From contig NZ_JNZA01000058.1 of assembly GCF_000717345.1 (NCBI RefSeq), positions 1-32,275 on the forward strand: DNA of 32,275 nt, written 5' to 3'. Numbering within the stretch: position 1 is the stretch's first letter; every line of letters begins with the position of its first letter. The notes beneath the pieces are model-generated. The model did no database searches. It saw only the letters and a program-made list of their open reading frames with translations, and was not told the DNA's origin. Positions 7,909 through 15,767 of the stretch are shown here, piece by piece. Source of the stretch: Streptomyces lydicus. GTDB lineage: Bacteria > Actinomycetota > Actinomycetes > Streptomycetales > Streptomycetaceae. The translations under genes were made by a program, and so were the position numbers.

Positions 7909-9704
7909 GCCTTTGCCTTGGTGGCGCCGAGGGTGGCGTCGGTGTCCGGGAGGCGTTGGTCGGGCACGTCGAGTTGGCCGGTTTCGTGGAATTCCAGTTG
8001 TTTGCGGCGGTCGGGGATGAGGCCCTCGGGCCGGAACCGCATGAGGAGGACGAGGGCGATGCCGAAGAGGAGGAGCTGGTAGTCCTGGAGGAAGTCGAGC
8101 TTGGCGGGGATGAGGAACAGCAGGGCGGCGCCGACCAGGGGGCCGCTGAGGGTGCCCATGCCGCCGAGGATGACGGCGGCGAGGAGGAAGGCGGAGTTGG
8201 GGGGCTGCGGCCCGGCGAACTGGAACTGCTCGGGGGTTGCGGTGGTGACGACGTGGGCGTGGACGGTGCCGGCGAGTCCGGCGAGGGCGGCGCCGAGGGC
8301 GAAGGCGAGCAGGCGCAGCCGGAAGCTGTTGATGCCCATGGCGATGGCGGCGGTTTCGTCCTCGCGGATGGCGATCCAGGCGCGGCCGATGCGGGAGGCC
8401 GCGGCGCGCCGGAAGACGAGGACGACGAAGGCGGTCACGAGGATCATCAGCAGGTAGTAGTTGCCGTAGGTGGCGACGGGGATGCCGAGGATGTCGTGGG
8501 GTTCGCCGAAGTTGAAGCCGAAGATTTCCAGGTTGGGGATGTTGGGGATGCCCATGGCGCCGTTGGTGATGTCGGGGCCGGTGGTGCCGTTGAGGTTGAG
8601 CATGGCGATGCGGAAGATCTCACCGAAGCCGAGGGTGACGATGGCGAGGTAGTCGCCGCGTAGCCGGAGGGTGGGGGCGCCGATGAGGACGCCGAAGACG
8701 AGGGAGGCGGCGGCTCCGGTGAGGAGGGCTGCCCAGAAGGGGAAGTGCAGCCCGAGGGCGGATTCGGGGGAGCCGGAGACGAGGGCGGCGGCGTAGGCGC
8801 CGACGCCGAGGAAGGCGACGTATCCGAGGTCGAGGAGGCCGGCGAGGCCGACGACGACGTTGAGGCCCAGGGCGACGGTCGCGAAGATCAGGATGTTGGC
8901 ACCGATGATCGTGTACTGGTCGGTGTCCTGGGTGAACGGGAAGCAGGCGGCGGCGATGAACGCCGCGCCGAGGGCGACGCCGCGGTGGGTGTGGGTGAGC
9001 TGGGTGAGCCGGTTGATGAGGCCGGCCCGGTTGAGCGCAGGGACGGCGAGGACGACGAGGAGCAGGTAGCCGACGAAGGGCGCGCCGTCGTCGGTGTCGA
9101 TGCCGTAGGTGAAGACGAGGAGGCCGGCGGCGAAGGCCGCGGCGATGACCAGGATCTCGGCCCAGGAGGGCAGTTCGCGGGTGCGCCGCCGTACGGGGGT
9201 GGCGGCGAGGGCCGCGGTGAAGCGCTGCCAGGGGTTGGCCGGGGCGGTGGCGTCGGGTTGGTCGGGGGGCAGGGAGAGGGCGCCGAGCAGGGTGACGAGG
9301 GCCGCGACGCCGGCGACGGCGCCGCCCGGTTCGAGGTTGACCAGCCCGCCGAGCTGGACGGCGATGGCGCCGAGGGTGAACCAGGTGGCGGCGAAGGTGC
9401 CCAGGGCGGCGAGGAGGGTGGGGGCGTTGCGGCCGGCGGGGAGGAGCCATTGCAGGCCGCGCAGGCCGAGGGCGGCGAGGGCGAAGAGGAGGGTGAGGAG
9501 GCCGCCGGCGAGGGTGACGATCTGCAGGCCGGCGGGGGACCCGTAGTAGGTGAGGTCGCCGGGGAAGTCGCTGCTCCAGGTCCAGGCGAGGCCGGTGGAG
9601 GCGGCGGTGGCGAGGGCGCCGGCGGCGGTGGTGAGGCGGGCGGCGCGTTCGGGGAGGGGGAGCCGGCCGCGGGGGGTGGTGGTTGTGGTGGTCATCGGTA
9701 TCAC
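7905..9704 (-). CDS. livM: Branched-chain amino acid ABC permease LivM, long form
   Basis: This 599-aa inner-membrane permease forms the channel with LivH. The C-terminal 330 residues are the conserved BPD_transp_2 domain, with the motif GRAWIAIREDETAAIAMGIN coupling to the ATPases and multiple membrane helices. The N-terminal 240 residues are an extra region with about six more predicted hydrophobic segments (for example LLTLLFALAAL and ILVIAAAFAAGLLVF), making it much longer than E. coli LivM (425 aa); this looks like an actinobacterial extended type. GTG 9704 is chosen because it overlaps the livH stop (GTGA) with GGATCGG upstream; ATG 9695 three codons later is the alternative. The frame stays open far upstream only because of GC bias. 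Confidence 0.92.
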   Translation of the reverse strand: MIPMTTTTTTPRGRLPLPERAARLTTAAGALATAASTGLAWTWSSDFPGDLTYYGSPAGLQIVTLAGGLLTLLFALAALGLRGLQWLLPAGRNAPTLLAALGTFAATWFTLGAIAVQLGGLVNLEPGGAVAGVAALVTLLGALSLPPDQPDATAPANPWQRFTAALAATPVRRRTRELPSWAEILVIAAAFAAGLLVFTYGIDTDDGAPFVGYLLLVVLAVPALNRAGLINRLTQLTHTHRGVALGAAFIAAACFPFTQDTDQYTIIGANILIFATVALGLNVVVGLAGLLDLGYVAFLGVGAYAAALVSGSPESALGLHFPFWAALLTGAAASLVFGVLIGAPTLRLRGDYLAIVTLGFGEIFRIAMLNLNGTTGPDITNGAMGIPNIPNLEIFGFNFGEPHDILGIPVATYGNYYLLMILVTAFVVLVFRRAAASRIGRAWIAIREDETAAIAMGINSFRLRLLAFALGAALAGLAGTVHAHVVTTATPEQFQFAGPQPPNSAFLLAAVILGGMGTLSGPLVGAALLFLIPAKLDFLQDYQLLLFGIALVLLMRFRPEGLIPDRRKQLEFHETGQLDVPDQRLPDTDATLGATKAKA

Positions 9705-10630
9705 GCCCGATCCGCGACGCGTTCGCCCAGCAGCCCTTGTGGCCGCAGGAGGAGTACGAGGATGAGGAGGACGAAGGCCCAGACGTCCTTCCAGGCTCCG
9801 CCGCCGAATTGCTGCATGCCGGGGATTTCTTCGATGTAGGCGGTGGCGAGGGCTTCGGCGATGCCGAGGACGACGCCGCCGAGCATGGCGCCGTAGATGT
9901 TGCCGATGCCGCCGAGGACGGCTGCGGTGAAGGCTTTGAGGCCCATGATGAAGCCCATGCGGAACTGGACCTCGCCGGTGCGCAGTCCGTAGGCGACGGC
10001 GGCGACGCCGGCGAAGGCGGCACCGATGGCGAAGGCGAGGACGATGATGCGGTCGGTGTTGATGCCCATGAGCTTGGCGGTGTCGGGGTCCTGGGCGGTG
10101 GCCTGCATGGCGCGGCCGCTGCGGGTCTTGGCGACGAAGAAGCCGAGGGCGATCATGCAGGCGGGGGCGGCGATGAGGACGAAGATGTCGCCGCGCTGGA
10201 CGGTGGCGCCCAGGATGTCGAAGGCGTGGCCTTTGAACTGGGGGAAGACGCGGGCCTGTTTGCCGTCGGGGTACCACTTCCAGATGGCTTGCTGGAGGGC
10301 GATGGACAGGCCGATGGCGGTGATGAGGGGGGCGAGGCGGGGGGCGCCGCGCAGCGGGCGGTAGGCGAAACGTTCCGCTGCGATGCCGACGAGGACGGAT
10401 ACCGCGATGCCGCCGAGGAGCATGACCGGCAGGGCGAGGGCGAGCGAGGTTCCGGTGGGGAGGGCGAGGTAGACGCTGAGCGCTCCGAAGCCGCCGACCA
10501 TGAAGATCTCGCCGTGGGCGAAGTTGATGAGCTGGACGATTCCGTAGACCATCGTGTAGCCGATCGCGATGAGTCCGTACATCGCGCCGAGGATGAGTCC
10601 GTTGGCCAGCTGTTGCGGCAGTTCGCTCAC
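9701..10630 (-). CDS. livH: Branched-chain amino acid ABC permease LivH
   Basis: This 309-aa integral membrane permease pairs with LivM. It begins with the typical LivH segment LANGLILGAMYGLIAIGYTM and VQLINFAHGEIFM, and carries the AKTRSGRAMQATAQDPDTA motif in the cytoplasmic loop that contacts the ATPases. About eight hydrophobic segments can be seen. The GTG start at 10630 follows a good GGAGG. It is 126 nt downstream of livK across a long stem-loop, then runs directly into livM by a 4-nt overlap. Confidence 0.94.
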   Translation of the reverse strand: MSELPQQLANGLILGAMYGLIAIGYTMVYGIVQLINFAHGEIFMVGGFGALSVYLALPTGTSLALALPVMLLGGIAVSVLVGIAAERFAYRPLRGAPRLAPLITAIGLSIALQQAIWKWYPDGKQARVFPQFKGHAFDILGATVQRGDIFVLIAAPACMIALGFFVAKTRSGRAMQATAQDPDTAKLMGINTDRIIVLAFAIGAAFAGVAAVAYGLRTGEVQFRMGFIMGLKAFTAAVLGGIGNIYGAMLGGVVLGIAEALATAYIEEIPGMQQFGGGAWKDVWAFVLLILVLLLRPQGLLGERVADRA

Positions 10631-10685
10631 CGCAGGGCCTCCGTTGCGTGGGAGTGAAGGGGTTCCGGGTGTCCCGGTGTGCCAC

Positions 10686-10725
10686 GGGCCGCGCCAGGGT
10701 CGTTCGTGGCGTCCTGGCGCGGCCC
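10686..10725 (-). terminator. Intercistronic stem-loop between livK and livH
   Basis: GGGCCGCGCCAGG (10686-10698) pairs perfectly over 13 bp with CCTGGCGCGGCCC (10713-10725); the loop is 14 nt. Lying in the 126-nt gap after livK, it may act as a leaky terminator or an mRNA 3'-end stabiliser that makes the binding protein more abundant than the permease, a layout common in ABC importer operons. The role is inferred. Confidence 0.6.
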
Positions 10726-10756
10726 GGGTCGTCGGTGCTGCTGTGCGGCCGGTCGG

Positions 10757-11992
10757 TCAGCTCTTGTCGAACTTCTTGAATTCGGCGCTGAAGCGGGAGG
10801 CCCAGGCGCCCTTGTCGACCTGATATGCGGTGATCATGGTGTTGGTGGTGTCGCCGAACTTGTCGAAGGCGACCTTGCCGGTGACGCCGTCGAAGGTGAC
10901 CTTGTTCATGGCGTCGACGACCTTCTTGCGGGCGTCGTCGGGGAGCTTTCCGCCGTTGTCGCCGACGACCTGCTTGACGGCCTGGATGACGGCCCAGGTG
11001 GCGTCGTAGGTGGAGCCGCCGTATGCCTCGTACGCCTCCTTGAATCCGGCCGCCTTGTAATCGGCGATGAATTTCTTGGCGGACGGGAGTTCCTCGACGG
11101 GCTTGCCGACGGAGGAGGCGTAGTCGCCCTGTGCCTTCTTGTTGAGCTTGATGTAGTCGCCGCTGTACATGCCGTCGCCGCCCATGAGGGGCACGGTGAC
11201 GCCGCCGTCCTTGAGCTGCTGGCTGAGCGGCCCGGAGGCGGGGTATTCGCCGCCGTAGAAGACCAGGTCGGGCTTGGCGGACTTCACCTTGGAGACGACG
11301 GCCTTGAAGTCGCGGTCGTCGGGGCTGACGTGCTCGGTGCCGACGATCTTCCCGCCGAGCTTGCTGAACTGGTCCTTGAAGGAGGACGCGAGTCCGACGC
11401 CGTAGGTCTTCTGGTCGTCGATGACGTACGCCTTCTTGACCTTCATCTTTTCCCACGCGTACTGGCCGTCGAAAGCGCCCTGCACCTCGTCGGTGGTGGC
11501 GGTGCGGAAGTAGGTGGGGAATTGCCGGACCCGGTTGTTCTTCTTCCAGTCCGGGCCCTGGGTGAGGTCGGGAGTGGTGTTCGCCGGGGATATCAGCGTG
11601 ACGTTGTTCTGCTTGGAGACCTGCTGCATGGACTGCGCGACGCCGGAATTCAGCGGGCCGACGATGCCGAGTACGTCCTTGTCGCCGGCGAGTTTGGTGG
11701 CGTTCTGCTGGCCGACGTTCGGCAGGGCCTTGTCGTCGAGCGCTTCGAGTTTGAAGGTGACGCCCTTGACCTCGCCGGATTTGTTGGCGTTGTCGACGGC
11801 GAGCTGGGCGGAGTTGCGGATGCCCAGGCCGAGCGCGGAGAGCTCGCCGGTGGTGGGGGCGTCGAGGCCGATGACGACGGTGGTCTTGCCTTCGCCGCTC
11901 TTGTTGTCATCGCCGCGCGAGCCGCACGCGGAGAGCGTGAGGGCACCGGCGGTGACTGCGGTGGTGAGGATGAGCAAGGAACGGTGACGCAC
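10757..11992 (-). CDS. livK: Branched-chain amino acid ABC transporter substrate-binding lipoprotein LivK
   Basis: This 411-aa lipoprotein captures the amino acid outside the cell. It has a signal peptide with lipobox LSAC, giving a lipidated Cys at residue 23, then a Gly/Ser/Asp-rich tether and a type I periplasmic-binding fold (Peripla_BP_6): VVIGLDAPTTGELSALG, the ligand-loop region LGIVGPLNSGVAQSM, and LVFYGGEYPASGPL in the second lobe. GTG 11992 is chosen because AAAGGA lies about 7 nt upstream and it places the signal peptide correctly; a longer start at 12019 would add nine residues. It is the first gene of the liv operon and has its own following stem-loop. Exact ligand specificity cannot be settled from sequence. 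Confidence 0.94.
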   Translation of the reverse strand: MRHRSLLILTTAVTAGALTLSACGSRGDDNKSGEGKTTVVIGLDAPTTGELSALGLGIRNSAQLAVDNANKSGEVKGVTFKLEALDDKALPNVGQQNATKLAGDKDVLGIVGPLNSGVAQSMQQVSKQNNVTLISPANTTPDLTQGPDWKKNNRVRQFPTYFRTATTDEVQGAFDGQYAWEKMKVKKAYVIDDQKTYGVGLASSFKDQFSKLGGKIVGTEHVSPDDRDFKAVVSKVKSAKPDLVFYGGEYPASGPLSQQLKDGGVTVPLMGGDGMYSGDYIKLNKKAQGDYASSVGKPVEELPSAKKFIADYKAAGFKEAYEAYGGSTYDATWAVIQAVKQVVGDNGGKLPDDARKKVVDAMNKVTFDGVTGKVAFDKFGDTTNTMITAYQVDKGAWASRFSAEFKKFDKS

Positions 11993-12487
11993 GATCAGTC
12001 CTTTCCCTGGCGCGGCCACGGCTGTCGCCTGGCCGATTCGCGCGCCGGGCTGTACGGGGCGGTACAGGGTCCGTGCTCACAGCGCGCCCGGCGGCGCGGT
12101 GACTGGCGGTGACTCTAGAGCGGTGTTCGCCGCGTCGGCAGAGTCGCCGACCATGATGTGACGCTCTTGTTATGACCGGCGATGAGTGTTTTGCCGTTAT
12201 GGTCCTTACACCTGCGAGCGAACACGGGGCGGAGGGTGAACTCGCACTTCCACGGGCGGTCGGCTCGAACGCCCCCGCGGGCGCGTCCGCTTATCGGATG
12301 CGCCCCGCACGGCGGCGCCCCCGCGACGCGGCGCCCGCGGCGCGGGATTGGTGCGGGATTGCGCACATGTTACGCAGCGTTACGGAGGTGCGTGCGGTGT
12401 CGCCGCCCCGGAGACGACTGCGGCCCCGCCCCCCTTCGCCGGGGGCGGGGCCGTGACAGCGGGCGGCGCGGGCCGCCACGCCGGTGG
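11993..12487. other. Non-coding region upstream of livK
   Basis: No convincing gene is seen. The livK-proximal part should hold the liv promoter; a minus-strand TAGAGT (12112-12117) is a possible -10 but lacks a good -35. Direct repeats are present: GTTATG at 12169-12174 and 12196-12201 (each followed by a GACC/GTCC-like tail), a GTTACG pair at 12369-12374 and 12379-12384 spaced 10 bp, and a GCGGGATTG pair near 12340-12360. The far end is the thioesterase terminator. An open frame from 12172 has no ribosome site or recognisable product. Confidence 0.6.
12421..12453 (-). terminator. Terminator of the thioesterase gene
   Basis: CGGCCCCGCCCCC (12421-12433) and GGGGGCGGGGCCG (12441-12453) form a perfect 13-bp stem with a 7-nt loop. 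It is 34 nt beyond the thioesterase stop on the minus strand and separates it from the liv operon. Confidence 0.75.
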
Positions 12488-12961
12488 TCAGGCGCGGTAG
12501 ACGTCCGCGTCGACGTCGCGCAGCATGCAGGTCAGACGGGCGGTGCAGACCCGCTTGTCCTGCTCGTCGGTGATGACGATCTCGTACGTGGCGGTGGAGC
12601 GGCCCCGGTGCACGGGCGTGGCGACACCGGTGACCAGCCCCGACCGGATGCCGCGGTGGTGGGTGCAGTTGAGGTCGACGCCCACGGCGACCTTGGTGGG
12701 GCCGCCGTGCAGCATGGCGCCGACCGAACCGAGGGTCTCGGCCAGGACGGCGGACGCACCGCCGTGCAGCAGGCCGTAGGGCTGGGTGTTGCCCTCGACG
12801 GGCATGGTGCCGACGACCCGCTCGGGCGCGGCCTCGGTGACCTGGACGCTCATCCGCTCGCCGAGGTGCCCGGCGGAGAAGAGCGCGGGCAGGTCCAGGC
12901 CGGGACCGGCCCACTGGTCGAGGATCTCCTGCGGAAACTTCGTGGTGCTGTGCTCACCCAT
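12488..12961 (-). CDS. PaaI-type hotdog-fold acyl-CoA thioesterase
   Basis: This 157-aa protein has the hotdog fold typical of PaaI/YbgC-like acyl-CoA thioesterases. The key segment GLLHGGASAVLAETLGSVGA (63-82) has the HGG turn and the catalytic-position acid E75. VGVDLNCTHHRGIRSGLVTG forms the next strands, and the family's closing strand TYEIVITDEQDKRVCTARLT is intact. It would hydrolyse CoA thioesters, plausibly phenylacetyl- or other aryl-CoAs, but no catabolic genes flank it. ATG 12961 has a GGAG about 9 nt upstream. It is the last gene before the terminator at 12421 and is co-directional with the downstream liv genes and the upstream YdeP-like gene, 129 nt away. Confidence 0.88.
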   Translation of the reverse strand: MGEHSTTKFPQEILDQWAGPGLDLPALFSAGHLGERMSVQVTEAAPERVVGTMPVEGNTQPYGLLHGGASAVLAETLGSVGAMLHGGPTKVAVGVDLNCTHHRGIRSGLVTGVATPVHRGRSTATYEIVITDEQDKRVCTARLTCMLRDVDADVYRA

Positions 12962-13090
12962 GCCTACGGCTCCGTTCGCTCGCGCGCGGTCGTCGCGCCC
13001 GTGATCGTCGTCGATCGTGCCCGTTCCTATCAGGCCACTGAGCGGGCGCTCGGCGCGGGGGGCGCGTCCCGTCCGCCGGCCCGGTGGCGG

Positions 13091-15376
13091 TCAGTCCTGC
13101 CCGGGGCTCTCCAGGCGCACCACCACGGACTTGGACGCCGGGGTGTTGCTGGTGTCGGCGGTGTGGTCGAGCGGGATCAGGACGTTCGTCTCGGGGTAGT
13201 AGGCGGCCGCGCAGCCGCGCGCCGTCGGGTAGTGCACCACCCGGAAGCCGGCCGCGCGCCGCTCGCTGCCGTCGGTCCATTCACTGACCAGGTCCGTGTA
13301 CGCCCCGTCGGCGAAGCCCCGTTCGCGGGCGTCGTCGGGGTGCACGAGGACCACCCGGCGGCCGTTCTTGATGCCGCGGTAGCGGTCGTCCAGGCCGTAC
13401 ACGGTGGTGTTGTACTGGTCGTGGGAGCGCAGCGTCTGCAGCAGCAACCGCCCCTCGGGGACGGCGGGGTACTCCACGGGCGCGGCGGTGAAGTTGGCCT
13501 TCCCGGTGGCGGTGGGGAAACTGCGGCTGTCCCGGGGCGCGTGCGGCAGCGCGAACCCACCGGGGCGGGCCACCCTCGTGTTGAAGTCCTCGAAGCCGGG
13601 GATCACCCGGGCGATCCGGTCGCGGATCGTCGCGTAGTCCTCCTCGAACTCCTCCCAGGGGGTGCGGCTCCGCGCGCCGAGCACCCGGCGGGCCAGCCGC
13701 GCGACGATGGCCGTCTCCGACAGCAGCTGGCCGCTCGCCGGCGCCAGACGGCCGCGCGAGGCGTGCACCATGCCCATGGAGTCCTCGACGGTCACGAACT
13801 GCTCGCCGCCGCCCCGCACATCGCGCTCCGTACGGCCCAGCGTCGGCAGGATCAGCGCGCGGGCACCGGTGATCGCGTGCGAGCGGTTGAGCTTGGTGGA
13901 GACGTGGACGGACAGCCGGGCGCGCCGCATCGCGGCCTCGGTGACGTCCGTGTCGGGGGTGGCGGACACGAAGTTGCCGCCCATCGCGAAGAACACCTTG
14001 GCCTGCCCGTCGCGCAGCGCGCGGATGGCACGGACCACGTCGAGGCCGTGCTCCCGGGGCGGCGCGAAGCCGAACTCCTTCTCCAGCGCGTCGAGGAAGG
14101 CGGGCGCCGGCCGCTCGAAGATGCCCATGGTGCGGTCGCCCTGGACGTTGCTGTGCCCGCGCACCGGGCACACGCCGGCGCCGGGGCGGCCGATGTTGCC
14201 GCGCAGCAGCAGGAAGTTGACGACTTCCTGAATGGTGGGGACGGAGTGCTTGTGCTGCGTCAGGCCCATCGCCCAGCACACGATCGTGCGCCGGGAGGCG
14301 AGCACCATCTCCAGCGCACGGTCGATCTCCGCGCGGGTCAGGCCGGTGGCGGCGAGCGTCTCGTCCCAGTCGTCGTCGGCCCGCGCCACCCGCGCGAACT
14401 CCTCGAAGCCGTGGGTGTGCGCCCGGACGAACTCCTCGTCGACGGCGCCCTCGGTGGCGAGGACCATGCGGTTCAGCGCCCGGAACAGGGCCTGGTCACC
14501 GCCGAGTCGCACCTGGAGGAAGAGGTCGGTCAGGGCGGTGCCGCCGCCGGCCAGACCGCGCGGCGTCTGCGGGTTCTTGAAGCGTTCCAGGCCGGCCTCG
14601 GGCAGCGGATTGATCGAGATGATCTTCGTCCCGCCGGCCTTCGCCTTCTCCAGCGCGGTGAGCATCCGGGGATGGTTGGTACCCGGGTTCTGCCCGGCGA
14701 CGATGATCAGGTCGGCCTTGTAGAGGTCCTCCAGCAGGACGCTGCCCTTGCCGACGCCGAGGGTCTCCGTCAGGGCGGAACCCGACGACTCGTGGCACAT
14801 GTTGGAGCAGTCCGGCAGATTGTTGGTGCCGAACTCGCGGGCGAACAACTGGTAGAGGAACGCGGCCTCGTTGCTGGTGCGCCCGGAGGTGTAGAAGACG
14901 GCCTCGTCGGGGGAGTCGAGGGCGGTCAGCTCCTCGCCGATGATGTCGAACGCCCGCTCCCAGGGGACCGGCACGTAGTGGTCGGCGCCCTCGGCCAGAT
15001 ACATGGGGTGGGTCAGCCGGCCCTGCTGGCCGAGCCAGTAGCCGCTGCGGGTGGCGAGGTCGGCGACGGAGTGCGCGGCGAAGAAGTCCGGGGTGACGCG
15101 CCGCAGGGTCGCCTCTTCGGCGACGGCCTTGGCGCCGTTCTCGCAGAACTCGGCGGCGTGCGGCTTGTCGGGCTCGGGCCAGGCGCAGCCGGGGCAGTCG
15201 AAGCCGTCCCGCTGGTTGACGCGCAGCAGGGTCAGGGCGGTACGCCGCACCCCCATCTGCTGCTGCGAGATGCGCAGGGCATGGGTGATGGCCGGCAGCC
15301 CGACGGCGGAGTGCTGGGGTTCGCTGACCTGGGGCGCGTCCTGGATGGGGTCCGACGCGGGCGGCTTGCCTGCCAT
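13091..15376 (-). CDS. FdhF/YdeP family molybdopterin-dependent oxidoreductase
   Basis: This 761-aa enzyme belongs to the DMSO-reductase superfamily, YdeP branch (E. coli YdeP is linked to acid resistance; substrate unknown). Three N-terminal cysteines C61, C64 and C78 (FDCPGCAWPEP...EFC) would hold an iron-sulphur cluster. SNMCHESSGSALTETLG (191-207) has C194 at the family's MCHE motif near the cofactor. Later motifs include AGQNPGTNHPRML, LLLRGNIGRPGAGVCPVRGH, FAMGGNFVSATPD and the C-terminal molydop-binding domain with SHDQYNTTVYG. No Tat signal is present, so it is cytoplasmic. ATG 15376 has AGGGAGAG upstream. No fdhD or molybdopterin gene adjoins it. Confidence 0.9.
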   Translation of the reverse strand: MAGKPPASDPIQDAPQVSEPQHSAVGLPAITHALRISQQQMGVRRTALTLLRVNQRDGFDCPGCAWPEPDKPHAAEFCENGAKAVAEEATLRRVTPDFFAAHSVADLATRSGYWLGQQGRLTHPMYLAEGADHYVPVPWERAFDIIGEELTALDSPDEAVFYTSGRTSNEAAFLYQLFAREFGTNNLPDCSNMCHESSGSALTETLGVGKGSVLLEDLYKADLIIVAGQNPGTNHPRMLTALEKAKAGGTKIISINPLPEAGLERFKNPQTPRGLAGGGTALTDLFLQVRLGGDQALFRALNRMVLATEGAVDEEFVRAHTHGFEEFARVARADDDWDETLAATGLTRAEIDRALEMVLASRRTIVCWAMGLTQHKHSVPTIQEVVNFLLLRGNIGRPGAGVCPVRGHSNVQGDRTMGIFERPAPAFLDALEKEFGFAPPREHGLDVVRAIRALRDGQAKVFFAMGGNFVSATPDTDVTEAAMRRARLSVHVSTKLNRSHAITGARALILPTLGRTERDVRGGGEQFVTVEDSMGMVHASRGRLAPASGQLLSETAIVARLARRVLGARSRTPWEEFEEDYATIRDRIARVIPGFEDFNTRVARPGGFALPHAPRDSRSFPTATGKANFTAAPVEYPAVPEGRLLLQTLRSHDQYNTTVYGLDDRYRGIKNGRRVVLVHPDDARERGFADGAYTDLVSEWTDGSERRAAGFRVVHYPTARGCAAAYYPETNVLIPLDHTADTSNTPASKSVVVRLESPGQD

Positions 15377-15767
15377 GGCGCTCTCCCTCGAGCCGTGAGC
15401 TGGTGCTCGCTCCGCCGGGCGCGGCGGATCGTTGCCGTACGCATCAGATCCTGTCACGGCCGGGTCGCGGCAGTGTAGGGGGAGATCGGGGACCGCCGGC
15501 GGGCGGGGCTCCGGGGCGGTCGCGGCGGGGGAGGGGCGGTGCGCCGCGGGGCCCGGCGCGGGGTGGCGGGAGCCACGGCCCGCAGTCGCCGGCGCCGGGC
15601 GGCGGGGCCATGCCCGGCGCGGGCGGGGGCCGGACGGTGCGGTCCGTAGGCCGGGCCGTCGCGCGGCGGGCCGGGAGGCCGCGCCGAGGGGGCCGGGGCG
15701 CTGCGCGGGCCGGGGCCGGGGCGGTGCACGGCGGGGATTGTCAGTGGGGCGTGGCAGGATCGGGGGC
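15377..15767. other. Very GC-rich divergent intergenic region (YdeP-like gene / polA)
   Basis: No gene is supported in these 391 nt. It must hold divergent promoters. On the minus strand a TACACT (complement of 15472-15477) could be a -10 for the oxidoreductase, without a clear -35. From about 15490 to 15730 the sequence is almost pure G/C with many runs of four or more G, and GCCCGGCGCGGG occurs twice (near 15550 and 15610). Apparent open frames through it are GC artefacts. Confidence 0.6.

Noticed and set aside
9705..11456. Open frame extending about 580 codons upstream of livM
   Set aside because: It overlaps livH and livK in another frame, is Arg/His-rich and matches nothing; livM itself starts at 9704.
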